Made by a program: the position numbers and the translations under genes | Origin: Adiantum capillus-veneris | Taxonomy: Eukaryota > Streptophyta > Polypodiopsida > Polypodiales > Pteridaceae | Length of the DNA stretch: 64,000 nt | Direction: 5' to 3' | Assembly (NCBI GenBank): GCA_014529385.2 | Contig: CM043959.1 | Span: 1,210,358-1,274,357, forward strand | Notes under the pieces: model-generated | What the model was told of the DNA's origin: nothing | What the model saw: only the letters and a program-made list of their open reading frames with translations | Database searches by the model: none | Shown here: piece by piece, positions 22,841-33,880 of the stretch | Position numbering within the stretch: position 1 is the first letter of the stretch | How the letters are laid out: each line of letters starts with the position of its first letter

Positions 22841-23440
22841 AATTGTCCATGTCTCTATTAGGAGATACACTCTGTAGTGCTTTAGTCATTGTTTTTGTAG
22901 TGGACACACTTTTCACAGAGTTGACTACAACTTTGCCACCCTTTCCCTTGCCACCCTCCTTTTGTTTTCTGGCCTTTGCATCCTTGCCTTTAGTTCCCAT
23001 TAAGACTTTGCTGTGGCAACAATAAATGCATGGAAAGCGGTTCATTGTATCTTGCTTGCACCCTAACATACACTTGAGACTTTCAAGTCTCCTTCCAAAT
23101 ACCATTCAACTTGGAACGTACCCAAACTTGGCAGCAATAAATGCATAGACAGTGGTTCTTTGTATCTTGCTTGCACCCTAACATACACTTGAGACTTTTC
23201 AAGTCTCCTTCCAAATACCATTCAACTTGGAACGTACCCAAACCTGAAACCTGCATTATTTGTTTTTCCTGCTGTTGCCAAATGATGTCAACAGCTTGAT
23301 GATATGTTGTAGTAGAGTACGTCCTATCGCTTGAGCATCGAAAGAAATTCCCATAATCATTCGAGATAATTTTTTGTAGATTGATATAAAGTTGTAGTAG
23401 CTCACAAAAAATGTAGCGAATCAAAGTATGCATTCTTGCC
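22818..23440 (-). pseudogene. TE-derived protein with a 'VEWYLEGDLK...CIYC' motif
   Basis: The minus strand reads FCELLQLYINLQKI, TTTYHQAVDIIWQQQEKQIM, FQVEWYLEGDLKSLKCMLGC and NHCLCIYC (23,433-23,140). A duplicated LKCMLGCKQDTMNRFPCIYC follows, then a Lys/Gly-rich tail to 22,818. The 'E-x-Y-L-x-G-D-x-K ... C-x-x-C' pattern resembles a widespread class of eukaryotic TE proteins, but I cannot name the superfamily with confidence. The reading frame changes at the internal duplication. Confidence 0.5.
23020..23250. repeat. 115-bp tandem duplication
   Basis: 'caataaatgcat' starts both copies (23,020 and 23,135), and both continue through 'ttggaacgtacccaaac'. The copies are over 90 percent identical by eye and cause a partial repeat in the minus-strand protein. 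Confidence 0.92.
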
Positions 23441-24369
23441 CTTACCTAGTTTGATGGATATATTTTTTTAGAGCTCCACCACCTAAAGATAGCATGGACA
23501 TCGCTTATCTCTTGCGTTTACGAATGTGGAAGCCAACGGAAATGTGTGTGAGATTATCGATTTGATGCACATACCATGCAGTGTACTGAAGCTAAATGTA
23601 ATTGTCCAACCGGTGCTCTTGCTAGTTTTTTTGCCGTTGTAATTTTTTATTAAGCTTCACCATCTCATCATTTAGCTACTTGGTCTTCTCATTGGCCTTC
23701 TCTTTGACTTGCTAAATGTCCTTCACATAATTCTCCTGCATCAAAGAATATGGAGCAAAGAGCGGCTTTATTGCTTCCATTTCATTGAAGAAAGCTAAAT
23801 ACAATCTCTTGCAATACCCAAATAGGTTGTCTCTTCCATCTCCTACAAAAACACAGTAGCTTATTGAAACTCCAAAATGGTGGTGACACATTGGTTATAT
23901 AGAGGATCACTTGGATAATTCTGGCCATCTACCCATAACTTGATTGCTTTGCACCCAATGTTCTGTAGCTGATTTGTAGCATTGGGATTGGATATGCCAA
24001 GTTGCACAATATAGGGTACTCATGCTCCAAATTTTTATTTAATCGATATTGTTTTGGTCTATTAGTAATGTCTTGCCATGGAAGGAGATTGAAAGACATT
24101 TGGGTTAGCTTATCAAGAAAATAGAGAGAGAAGGTGTAACGGTGATTGCTACGAGCAGAGGATGATTTCTATGTAGGGAGAAAACAGAAAGTACTCAGAG
24201 ATATGAGAAAAGAATTATGTTGTGGAGGGAATAAAGGAAGGGAATACTACTTAATTTTCTTTGAATTCAAATGGTTGATCATGAGTGTTTTAGAAAGAGA
24301 AATGATGTTGCACATGGAGGTAATGGAGTATCCCATTTCTCTCAGGTGGAGTTGGAGATGGAGCAGTAC
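23441..24369. other. Mostly featureless, possible upstream part of the minus-strand TE gene
   Basis: No clear domain. Lys/Glu-rich minus-strand stretches near 23,640-23,760 could be a coiled coil of the same TE protein. Confidence 0.4.
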
Positions 24370-24383
24370 GAGAGAGAGAGAGA

Positions 24384-24440
<57 letters not shown>
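24370..24440. repeat. (GA)n microsatellite
   Basis: About 70 bp of GA with a few interruptions. Confidence 0.95.
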
Positions 24441-24442
<2 letters not shown>

Positions 24443-24449
24443 CAATGAG

Positions 24450-25525
24450 ATAATGTGAAAAATCTTCTTTGTCTAGCAAGGGGAGGGTTAAAAAGTGCCT
24501 CCTTGAATGACCTCAAAGTGAGAGAGAGTGGTATAAATGTAAGAGAGAGAGTATAGGGGTGGGAAAAAGACATTTTAAAATTCAAAAATATAATTCAATT
24601 ATCCACCTCTCTTTTGGGTTAAAATAGTCTATTTTGAAAAACAAAATGTAGGAATGGCATTTTTAAAAAGCCCAACGTAGGCCTTTTTTCCCAGTCTTTT
24701 ATCCTCGGTCAAACTTGGCTTAAGCTGTAAGCATTTCCTTCAACTTCCAAATAAAGAGGCGCTCCTATACTCCATTTACTTCTCAATGATTTAGTTGCAT
24801 CACCTACTACTAGTCTTTGCTGGATTTTATAGGGATTACCGTGCCTTTGCTTTGCTAGTAATAACTTGTTGAGAAATTTCATGCTTATTGCCAATTTTTT
24901 GTTAGCCATTATTGAAACGTTTCCTCCATGGAATCTGATTGACTTGAGAAAATCTTCTGCGCTTAGCAAGGCCTCTCATGATCTCTCTACTAGCTTTGTT
25001 TTGAACACATAATCAATGTGGAGCTTGAGAAAACATTCAAAAATACGCATGAATGCATGCAATATGAAAATAGCAAGCATGAATAGAATGATGGGTTTCC
25101 AGAAGGGATCTATAGAGGCCTGATCAAACTTTGTTTTGACAAGATAGTACCAATGTCTTTAATTCTCTTACACCACCAATCTATAATATTTCTCTCAGTC
25201 CATGCCCTTCTCATTTACATAAAGAGTCTTTTTGGCAGATGTCTTTCCCTTTGCACATGATTACTAGGTTTGTACCCCATTTTTTCATCGATAGGAATGA
25301 AAGCATGGTGCTAGATTTGTGATGTTACATAATGACTCCATTCAACCAGTGTTGAGCAAACAAGAGTAAAAGTGAAGGGTTTCTAGGGGGAGAGAGTGGT
25401 TAGATCGTGGGGATTAAGAGAAAGTAAGAGGCTGATAATTGGTGGAAATATAAGTGCTCTTGTGCATAGTTTGGTCATTCAAGGAGTTTTTTGCTTTCTA
25501 AAGTCCAATGTGTGTTTGCTCTTTT
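24450..25525. other. No recognised feature
   Basis: A short open minus-strand stretch at 24,709-24,969 has no recognisable domain. The rest shows no coding signal. Confidence 0.4.
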
Positions 25526-25532
25526 GGGGCGA

Positions 25533-25553
25533 GGGGGGGGGGGGGGGGGGGGG
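25533..25553. repeat. Poly(G) tract, 21 nt
   Basis: Uninterrupted G run. Confidence 0.95.
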
Positions 25554-25670
25554 ATTCATTGTTCTCCCATGGAACTTGATCATCACTAATCTGTTGAGGT
25601 AGGGAGTGGGTCACTCTCATGGTGGATCCACCATGGTGTGGCATCAAGCTCAAAGGTGGGTTAAGAGCAT

Positions 25671-28260
25671 TTACATGCCATGTTGCATAGGGGTGTGATT
25701 CAAATGCTTGTTGTGCATGATTGTGGTAGGTTTACTTTGTTTTGTTTTTGTGAATGCAACACCTGAGGTGTTGTTGCAGCTTTGCTTATTGTTGATGGAT
25801 GCACTTCTTGCACAATCTTGGTGGTGGTTGAGCACCTTGCTAAGTGTTCCTATGTGGAACCTCAAGTTGAAAGCTTTTCTTGGCCCAAGCCATGGAGACC
25901 TCTCTATTGTTATGACACAAAAGATGTGAATGATTTTATATAGATGTTTTAAAACTCTTTTTAGTGAGGGTGTGGCTCTTGACAAATTAGTTGCCCACTC
26001 CTTATGAAACTTTTTGCACTTTGGCTCTAAACCTTGGCTCAAGATCTTTCTACATAGAATAAAGTACTCTTCCATGTAAAAAGGGCCCTTGAGGTGCCCC
26101 CCCCCCCCCCCCCTTCCTTCGTCTCCTAGCATTTGCATCATGAGCAATGCTTTGATTGGAAAGGTTGAGTTTTGAGCACACTCACTTAAGCGTGCCCAAA
26201 ACTTGACCTTTCCAATGAACCAATTAACATATCACAAAGATAGTTTGAGTGATTCCTTCCACCCCGTGTTGGGTGTTCTTAGTATATACACCCATTACAT
26301 GTAATGGGATTTTTCCATCCCTTGACTACTCTATATGTCAAGAGATCTATATCCATGCATGAAATACACTCCATGAGAAAACAATAGGAGATTGTGATGA
26401 ACACATTGAAAATTATTATTTCTTTTGAACTTGAGACACAAGGACAAATTGAAGGGTATGAGGCAAACCATGTCATGGGTAATGCTACTTTTTCCCCATG
26501 CACGAACGACGATTGTTGTGAATTCATGGAGGAGATGTTGGAACCCTTGGTGTTGTTTGAGTGTCATATATGTTGAAGAAAAGTCTTGCATGAGTTTCTC
26601 AAATGAGACCCAAACAAGCTTATGATGGATCACCACTTCTTCATTATTCTCTAGGTCTGTAGCACAATTTCACAACTCCTTCAATCACTCCAATTCTTTC
26701 TATGTTTCATATTGAGTATCATTTGAGATTTAATTGGATTGACTACTACTAGCCTTTGTTGGCTTTTTAAGGTTTGTCAACTACCTTCCTTCATATATTA
26801 TGGCCTGTGAGTGGGACGACCTTGGCTTTGGTTGTGTCATTTGAGGTTGGCTATAGGTGTCAGCTTCTGTCTTGTCCCTGACCTCCACTTCCTTGTCTTT
26901 ATCACTTTGTTCTTGATGCATTGGTGGACGCTGCTTTGTATCTTGGCCCTTAGCTTCATCCATATTTTGAGTTGTAGGTGGTGTTGGCAACACTTGGTTG
27001 GTTGGTTCTTTCGCAACCCTATTGTCTGCTCAACCTTATCTCTATCAATTTTTTAGTCGGTTAATTCTTGAGTAGTAGCAGGGGTGGTTGGTCGATTTGA
27101 TGTCGATGGTATATTTTTTGTATGAATTTCCAAATGATCCACACCACCCTCCTCTTCTATCTCCTTTTCTTCAGTATGAGTCATTTCAGTCTCCTTGGAC
27201 TTGGTAGATTCATCAGAAGATTCAAGATCATTGACATGTTGTCACTTGGACTCTTGATGTTCTCTTTGCTCCGCTTTATATTTGAGCTCCTCTTTAATCC
27301 TTTGTCGTATTTTGTTGACAACTTCTAAATTTTCTTTAGCCACTCATCTTTTGTATTTCTTGATTTTCTCTAGTCTTTCTGCTTTTCTTTGCTCCAAATG
27401 CTAATCTTGATCACTTTCTCCTTCATCATTCGCATCAGCTCCTCGCTCCCTCTTTTCTTCCGTTGTCTTTTTGCGGAGCTCCGCTCTGACTTCTAGAGCT
27501 TCTTCCATGGACCTTTGCTCTTGAGATATTGTGATAGCATCTCTATGCTCACTTGATCTTATTTTAATCCAACCTTGAGGATTGTATTATCTTCTTTTTC
27601 TTCCTCATCCTTTTCTTTGTCATCTAATGATTTGTATTCGAAAGGCGTATCTTTGCTTAGCTTTACATTTGACTCCATTTCTTTGCTATTGGACTTCTTT
27701 CTCCTTGAGCTTTGTCCAATTGATTTCTTCTTTGGAGGAAGTACTGCAGAGTGTCCTGCCACTGGTGTAACCGCACATTTGAGTTTATGGATCAACTCCA
27801 GTTGCATCTATGCAGGTGGTAGCCCATCAATCATACATAACGCTTCATAGGAAATCCTTGTCAGTATTGGACCACCATTCATGTATGTCTTTTTCCTGTG
27901 TTCTTTAGGTTTTCCTCCACCAGATTCTCTAGAATATAGGTGCGTAGATCACACTTTATGGTCCTTTTCTTGTATGACCCTATTGCCATTACCACCACAA
28001 TGTGCACGTTGGGCTTTGTGTATCTTGGTGGATTCTGTACTTTGAGATGCTAAGAAATTAGCCATAATGGCATCTCTACCAATTCTTTATAGGTGAACTT
28101 ATGCCCTTGCTGATTCGCAAAAGATTTGTCATTATCAATAGCCTTTGCCTTTAGGAGTAAGTTATGGTTTCTCTGTGGCAAGTGCAATGCCTGATTTATC
28201 ATTTCTGATGTGACGTGGACTTTGAATTTAGCTCCATCTTTGTCCATCAATATGACCTCC
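25671..28260 (-). pseudogene. Gag-like coiled-coil protein of retroelement family C (first copy)
   Basis: The minus strand starts near 28,260 with MDKDGAKFKVHVTSEMINQA, ALHLPQRNHNLLLKAKAID and NQQGHKFTYKELVEMPLWLI, then PPRYTKPNVHIVVVMAIGSYKKRT near 27,960. Parts of the family D protein at 44,475-44,850 match in the same order (ITKEIVADTLKLPIEGM, RDKKTLGTFTKE, PPRYTTPNHVVATTF). A basic-acidic stretch (LPPKKKSIGQSSRRKK, DDKEKDEEEKED) and a long Lys/Glu coiled-coil region run to about 27,050. A further conserved-looking part near 26,640-26,280 resembles 46,820-47,100 of family D. This is probably the Gag-like ORF of a large LTR element. No zinc knuckle, protease or RT is seen. Many stops. Confidence 0.55.
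26097..26114. repeat. Poly(C) tract, 18 nt
   Basis: Uninterrupted C run, 540 bp from the poly(G) tract. The two could pair as an inverted repeat. Confidence 0.95.
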
Positions 28261-28913
28261 TCATTGTACTAGATGGAGGACATCAATTCATGGACTCTCT
28301 GGAAGTCTGTTCCCCATGTATGAAGTCGGAAAAAGGTGTCCATCTGGAGGCATCTTGATCCCTCAATCACTTCTTGCAATCTGTGTAGATTCCAAATTTC
28401 CTTAGGGAATATGGTTGTCTTTACCTTAGTACCTTCGGCATCTTCAAACCTTCCAATGAATATATTTTCTAGGATTTGTGCCAGCCCTTCATTTGATACA
28501 TGTGCTTTTTCATTTGATGCAATCTCTATGACCTCGTAGGGTGGGGCTTCTTGGGTCGTGTGTGAGGCATTCAGGGATCAAACATTCCAAAAATTAGCTC
28601 CAAAAGTTGTCCAGCAAAAGTAAAAAAAATGCAAACTTTGACCATAAACTTAAAAAAAGAGTATAACTTGATCAAAACAAGCCCAATTTGGTCCAAACTT
28701 CAATACTGCATCTAAGCTAGCTACATGCACTAGGGAAAACTACTACATGCAAAATTTGGCTCAGGGGGTCATAGATCGCAATCCATGTTCAACAACATTT
28801 TGGAGATCTTGTGATACCATCTAATTGAGCATGAGTTGGGATGTTATGGTTCACTTGTTTTTGGATTTGGATCATTGGTTGGAATTCTATGCCAAAATTT
28901 GGAATTTTTCCTA
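27496..28913. repeat. 1418-bp direct repeat, copy 1
   Basis: Matches 31,371-32,788 at a constant offset of 3,875 bp, with about 2-3 percent substitutions by eye in the first 350 bp. It begins GAGCTTCTTCC. Identity ends on the right exactly where the Penelope-like insertion starts. Confidence 0.95.
28770..28787. repeat. Leader palindrome C1
   Basis: Arms CATAGAT / ATCCATG around core CGCA, with one arm mutation relative to its duplicate at 32,645. Confidence 0.8.
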
Positions 28914-28995
28914 AAATAAAATGAGTACTCAAGCGTGCGAAAACGACTTCATAAAAAGATAGGTGTCAAAATTAGTGGGTAGAAATAGGGAGAGT

Positions 28996-29038
28996 ACCAC
29001 CAAACGCGTTTCGCTCTTATGAGCTCATCAGTGGTGGT
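28996..29038 (-). ncRNA. Type I hammerhead ribozyme
   Basis: The minus strand gives, in order: ACCACCA (stem I 5' side), the invariant CTGATGA, stem II GCTC with loop ATAA and closing GAGC, the invariant GAAA, then CGCG, TT, and TGGTGGT (stem I 3' side). Stem I is seven perfect pairs. Stem II is four perfect pairs with a tetraloop. The cleavage triplet is GTT, of the allowed NUH form. Stem III is a minimal self-complementary ACGCGT, as in PLE hammerheads thought to act as dimers. All conserved core positions (C3 U4 G5 A6 U7 G8 A9, G12 A13 A14) are present. Confidence 0.93.
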
Positions 29039-29488
29039 GTTAAATGGATTGAGTTTGTAAGAGAGGAGGAGGCAGGGGTTTATAAAGGGAGCTTGGAGGA
29101 GTCTTTTTTGAGGTTTCTATCTTGGGGGACATCATTTTTTGGGAGAAGTGGCTTTAAAGGCCAAGTACTAGGGTACAAGGGGGGGAGTTATGGTGAGTTA
29201 GGTGCGGATGTAAGCTAGAAAATTACCAGATTCCAGGGTACAAGTTTTTGGGAATGAGAGGTTGGGGGTAGAAGTGTGAAAAAGAAAGGCTATTTTAGGT
29301 GAGAGAGAAGTGTAATGATGAAAAAGAAAGGGAAAGGAGAAGCATCAAATAAGGTTTTGGTAAAAGTGTAAGGAGTGTCCAAAGGATAATTCAAGGGGGA
29401 GGACAGTTTATCCAAAAATGAAGCTACTAGATGGTACGGTGCTATTATTTAGAAGAAAAGGGAGAAAAATCAGTAAACTGATTTTTTT

Positions 29489-31190
29489 TTAAAAGGCTAG
29501 GTATACAAAAATGGATTTGGGGTGGCTTGGGAGGTTTTTTGAAAAGAGACTGTGTGCGGGGTAAAAAAGGGCGGGTCTGGGGGGGTGTGAACTATGCACC
29601 AATAGGCTATGGATGTTGGGGCCTAAAGTCCAACAAATAGTAGGCCTAGGGAGGTAGGAGAGGTTAGCATCAAGCTGGAAAGCTTTTGAAATGGGATTGC
29701 TAATATTTTGAGAGGGTAGCAATTTTCTAGTGGTAGGTGTGAAGGGGATTTTGAACACGGTGGGTGGATTTTTTGTTATCTTGTGCAGGGGAAGGAGGAG
29801 AGAGGTGCGGTTGAGGTAAGAGACCTTGCTGAAAACTTTTTGGAGGAAGTTAGGTGGGTAACCCTTAGCCAGAAGGTGTAAGTAGAAGAGGTTGCGGAGG
29901 TAGAGGTATCCCTTCAAGGTTGATTCTCGAATACAATATCTTTTGAGCTAAGCAATGGGAATACAAGAGGCTAGATGCAGCGAAGCGGGTACCTTTAAAG
30001 AATTCTATGTCGAGGATAATGGCCCAAGTAGAGGAGATGGTTCTAGAGGTTTTGATGTGCTCCTGAAGAGGTTCACCATATGAGTTTAAGAGAAAAGTAA
30101 TGGTTTTGAGGGATCCTTTCCAAAGTCCAAAGGCATCATCCACATATCGTTTGAAGTAGAGAAGGTTAGGGTTATGCAAGAGGGGGCAGGAGGCTTCCAA
30201 GTGGCAGAGGAAGAGACATCCATATACCACGGCAAAATTTGAGCCCATGGCAGCGCCTTTGGTTTTTTTCCAGAATTTTCCTTTAAAGGTAATGTAGTGA
30301 TGAGATAGGATGGGAGGCAAGGGAGAGTATAAAGTGAGATTTTTGTGGGTCAAAAAAGTTAGATATGATGGAGTTGAGAGCAATGAGGTCTTGATTAATG
30401 GGGATACTAGGGTATAGGGCTTCAACGTCAAAGGTGAAAAGGAGGGTGTTAGGTGGAAGGGTAAGTTTATCCAAGTCTTGGATGAGGGTAAGGGAGTTTT
30501 GAAGATGTTGCTTGTGGCCGAGGAGGATTGGGTAGAGTTCTATATGGAGCCAGATAGAAGATTTTTCAAAAAGGTAACCCTTATAGGAGCATATAGGACG
30601 AGAGACAATGGATGGTTTATGGAGTTTAGGGATAAAGTAGATAGGAGAGGGTTTAGGGGGTTTATTAAGGGAGGAGAGGATAAAGTTCCGCTCCATAGAG
30701 GGGAGAGCGGAGTAGCGAATGGTGATAGAGGTAAGGAGGGAAGCTAAGAAGGCAAAAGGGAAGTTAAGGCAAGGTTCATAGGTGGAGTGGTTATTGAGAT
30801 GTGAGAGGGCATCTTTCTCGTACCAATCTAATGGTAAGATAACTACGCCAAGGTTTTTGTCGGTTGGTTTTATGATTATTGACGAGTCCAAAGAGAGGCT
30901 AGATAAGGCTTCAATGACAAAACGGGGTCGCTTTGAAGTGGGAAATTTACAAGCATTTAGCATGAGGTTAAAGTTATGTTGGTTAGTGGAAAAAATTTGG
31001 TTGAGATGGTTAGAGGAGGTTTCCAAAGTGGGTTGGTTTCCTTAAAAGGAGAGGGGAAGGAAGGTTTAAGGTTTTTGAAGAAAAACTTAAGGTTGAGATT
31101 TCTTGATAGATTGCGGTGTGAGTTGAGGAGCAAGAGAGGGGAAGGGTTTAGAGGGGGAGGGATGTATCTTAAGCCTAAGGCCAAACATCG
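29489..31190 (-). pseudogene. Penelope-like reverse transcriptase
   Basis: Minus-strand motifs: [14 protein letters not shown] and [12 protein letters not shown] (31,180-31,060), IIKPTDKNLGVVILPLDWYE (30,900-30,820), PIYFIPKLHKPSIVSRPICS (30,630-30,570), then LLFTFDVEALYPSIPINQDL (RT motif A, 30,440-30,380). GAAMGSNFAVVYGCLFLCHL (30,250-30,190), YFKRYVDDAFGLWKGS (catalytic YVDD, 30,155-30,110) and LDIEFFKG (30,010) come next. ICWTLGPNIHSLLVHS (29,640-29,590) matches the post-RT block of PLEs. 'PKLHKP..SRPI', 'F.DVE.LYPSIP', 'G.AMGS' and 'Y.DD.F..W' in this order are diagnostic of Penelope RT. The frame shifts near 30,300-30,430 and near 29,900, but catalytic residues are retained. No GIY-YIG domain follows. 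Confidence 0.88.
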
Positions 31191-31195
31191 CCTTT

Positions 31196-31197
<2 letters not shown>

Positions 31198-31290
<93 letters not shown>
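31198..31290. repeat. (GA)n microsatellite
   Basis: 93 bp of pure GA, located at the 5' start of the Penelope-like coding region. Confidence 0.97.
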
Positions 31291-31292
<2 letters not shown>

Positions 31293-31442
31293 GCCAAGTT
31301 GTGGATTTTGTAGTTAGAGAAGCCGTGCTCCAAGGTTGAAACTTGAATTTCACCACGTACCTTTGCTCTTGAGCTTCTTCCATGGACCTTTGCTCTTGAG
31401 AGATTGTGATAGCATCTCTATGCTCACTTGATCTTATTTTAA

Positions 31443-32330
31443 TCAAACCTTGAGGATTGTATAATCTTCTTTTTCTTCCTCATCCTTTTCTTTGTCATCT
31501 AATGATTTGTATTCGAAAGGCGTATCTTTGCTTCGCTTTACATTTGACTCCATTTCTTTGCTATTGGACTTATTTCTCCTTGAGCTTTGTCCAATTGATT
31601 TCTTCTTTGGAGGTAGTACTGCAGAGTGTCCTGCCACTGGTGTAACCGCACATTTGAGTGTATGGATCAACTCCAGTTGCATCTATGCAGGTGGTAGCTC
31701 ATCAATCATACATAACACTTCATAGGAAATCCTTGTCAGTACTGGATCACCATTCATGTATGTCTTTTTCCTGTGTTCTTTAGGTTTTCCTCCACCAGAT
31801 TCTCTAGAATATAGGTGCGTAGATCACACTTTATGGTCCTTTTCTTGCATGACTCTATTGCCATTACCACCACAATGTGCACGTTGGGCTTTGTGTATCT
31901 TGGTGGATTCTGTACTTTGAGATGCTAAGAAATTAGCCATAATGGCATCTCTACCAGGTCTTTATAGGTGAACTTATGCCCTTGCTGATTCGCAAAAGAT
32001 TTGTCATTATCAATAGCCTTTGCCTTTAGGAGTAAGTTATGGTTTCTCTGTGGCAAGTGCAATGCCTGATTTATCATTTCTGATGTGACGTGGACTTTGA
32101 ATTTAGCTCCATCTTTGTCCATCAGTATGGCCTCCTCATTGTACTAGATGGAGGACATCAATTCATGGACTCTCTGGAAGTCTGTTCCCCATGTATGAAG
32201 TCGGAAAAAGGTGTCCATCTGGAGGCATCTTGATCCCTCGATCACTTCTTGCAATCTGTGTAGATTCCAAATTTCCTTAGGGAATATGGTTGTCTTTACC
32301 TTATTACCTTCGGCATCTTCAAACCTTCCA
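31443..32330 (-). pseudogene. Gag-like protein of family C (second copy, within direct repeat)
   Basis: Carries the same N-terminal and linker blocks as the first copy (MDKDGAKFKVHVTSEMINQA to DDKEKDEEEKED), with a handful of substitutions. It is cut off at 31,371 by the Penelope-like insertion. Together with the leader to its right (32,640-34,170), this is the original upstream part of the family C element in minus orientation. Confidence 0.6.
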
Positions 32331-32644
32331 ATGAATATATTTGCTAGGATTTGTGCCAGCCCTTCATCTGATACATGTGCTTTTTCATTTGTTGTAATCT
32401 CTATGACCTCGTAGGGTGGGGATTCTTGGGTCGTGTGTGAGGCATTCAGTGATCAAACATTCCAAAAATTAGCTCCAAAAGTTGTCCAACAAAAGTAAAA
32501 AAAATGCAAACTTTGACCATAAACTTAAAAAAAGAGTATAACTTGATCAAAACAAGCCCAATTTGGTCCAAACTTCAATACTGCATCTAAGCTAGCTACA
32601 TGCACTAGGGAAAACTACTACATGCAAAATTTGGCTCAGGGGGT

Positions 32645-32662
32645 CATGGATCGCAATCCATG
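32645..32662. repeat. Leader palindrome C2
   Basis: Perfect arms CATGGAT / ATCCATG around core CGCA. Confidence 0.9.
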
Positions 32663-32915
32663 TTCAACAACATTTTGGAGATCTTGTGATACCATCTAAT
32701 TGAGCATGAGTTGGGATGTTATGGTTCACTTGTTTTTGGATTTGGATCATTGGTTGGAATTCTATGCCAAAATTTGGAATTTTTTCTAGACTTAGAGATT
32801 TTTGGAAATTTTCCAAGGATTTTGAAATCCAAATGACTTGTAAATTAAGGGTTAGGTTATTCTTGATGTTTGGGATCAGGTGATGTGGTTTGTGCTTAGT
32901 CAACCTTCAGGGGGT

Positions 32916-32933
32916 CATGGATTGCGATCCATG
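32916..32933. repeat. Leader palindrome C3
   Basis: Perfect arms CATGGAT / ATCCATG around core TGCG. It lies 271 bp from C2. Confidence 0.9.
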
Positions 32934-33476
32934 TTGGGCAGCATTATGGGATGAAACTTTGGGTACTTGTTGTTATAGTCTATCCTAACACACTAGTGAA
33001 GTTCTTTTCAAATTTGGACAAGTTTATCTCTTAATCCCCTAGTTTCCCAAGTTATGGTATGATTTGGTCCGGCTTTGCTATAAGTGTTTTTGGTTGCCAT
33101 CTTTAATCTCTGATGATTATCAATCTATATGACATTTTTCCCATCTGATTATTTGGGTTTGAAGAAGTTCTCAAATCCAAGTTGTCGGTTGAATTTCATC
33201 TTAATTGAAGTATGTGTAGAGTTTCCAAGCCTTCTGAGAAGTTTGATTGATTTGCAATATTTCTTAGCATTCTTTAAGTTATAACAAGTGCATAGTTCCA
33301 CTAGATTTCAAAACTCTGTTCAAGACCACAAATTATGTACTTGAAACTCTAAAATCTCTAATTTTAATAGTTGAACCCATTGACATGTCCAAACATTGAA
33401 AAGTTGCCATATGTCACAACCATTGACCACTGCATATATTTTGAACCCAGTCTTTGTCGAATCTATTCCAAGGGGT

Positions 33477-33494
33477 CATGGATTGCGATCCATG
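33477..33494. repeat. Leader palindrome C4
   Basis: Perfect arms CATGGAT / ATCCATG around core TGCG. It lies 561 bp from C3, about twice the usual spacing. Confidence 0.9.
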
Positions 33495-33748
33495 TTCTGA
33501 TACCATTTGGACCTAACCTTGGGGTTATCTTCTTGACATGTTTCATAAGCTCATGGTCCACTTTTTATTAGATTTAGGTCAAATTTTCTAGCTATGGGTG
33601 ATCATGATCCTTTGGAGTCTGAAATCCTTATTGTGCTTGGTTTTTTGTGATTTGCATGACCATGTTTTCCCAAATTTTCAAGGTACACTCCCCAAGGTAT
33701 GTCAAACTTTTTGTTTTGAAAATTCCAACTTTAGGGCATGTGTGGGGT

Positions 33749-33766
33749 CATGGATTGCGATCCATG
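33749..33766. repeat. Leader palindrome C5
   Basis: Perfect arms CATGGAT / ATCCATG around core TGCG. It lies 272 bp from C4. Confidence 0.9.
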
Positions 33767-33862
33767 CTCAACAACATTTTTTATATGTAATCACAATAAT
33801 GCTAGGGTTGTTTCACTAGCAATCTTTGGCATCATTTTTATTTGCAAAACTGGGATGGGGGT

Positions 33863-33880
33863 CATGGATCACGATCCATG
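33863..33880. repeat. Leader palindrome C6
   Basis: Perfect arms CATGGAT / ATCCATG around core CACG. It lies 114 bp from C5, comparable to the 126-bp spacing of A1-A2. Confidence 0.9.

Larger units (their letters stand above)
28914..31370 (-). mobile_element. Penelope-like retroelement (PLE) with hammerhead ribozyme
   Basis: A 2,457-bp insertion bounded on both sides by copies of the same 1,418-bp target segment. In minus orientation it holds a (CT)n tract at 31,290-31,198, a Penelope-type reverse transcriptase (31,190 to 29,489), about 450 bp of 3' sequence and a hammerhead ribozyme. PLE reverse transcriptases form a lineage near telomerase, and hammerhead ribozymes are known in PLEs. No C-terminal GIY-YIG endonuclease is visible, so it resembles the endonuclease-lacking type. 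No telomeric repeats flank it. A second, 5' copy of the ribozyme was not found. Confidence 0.85.
31371..32788. repeat. 1418-bp direct repeat, copy 2
   Basis: Collinear copy of 27,496-28,913. Identity begins exactly at the 5' edge of the Penelope-like insertion and ends at 32,788, where the host sequence continues to the right. Confidence 0.95.

Noticed and set aside
28914-29488. GIY-YIG endonuclease of the Penelope-like element
   Set aside because: No GIY, YIG or associated Cys/His motif is readable on the minus strand here.
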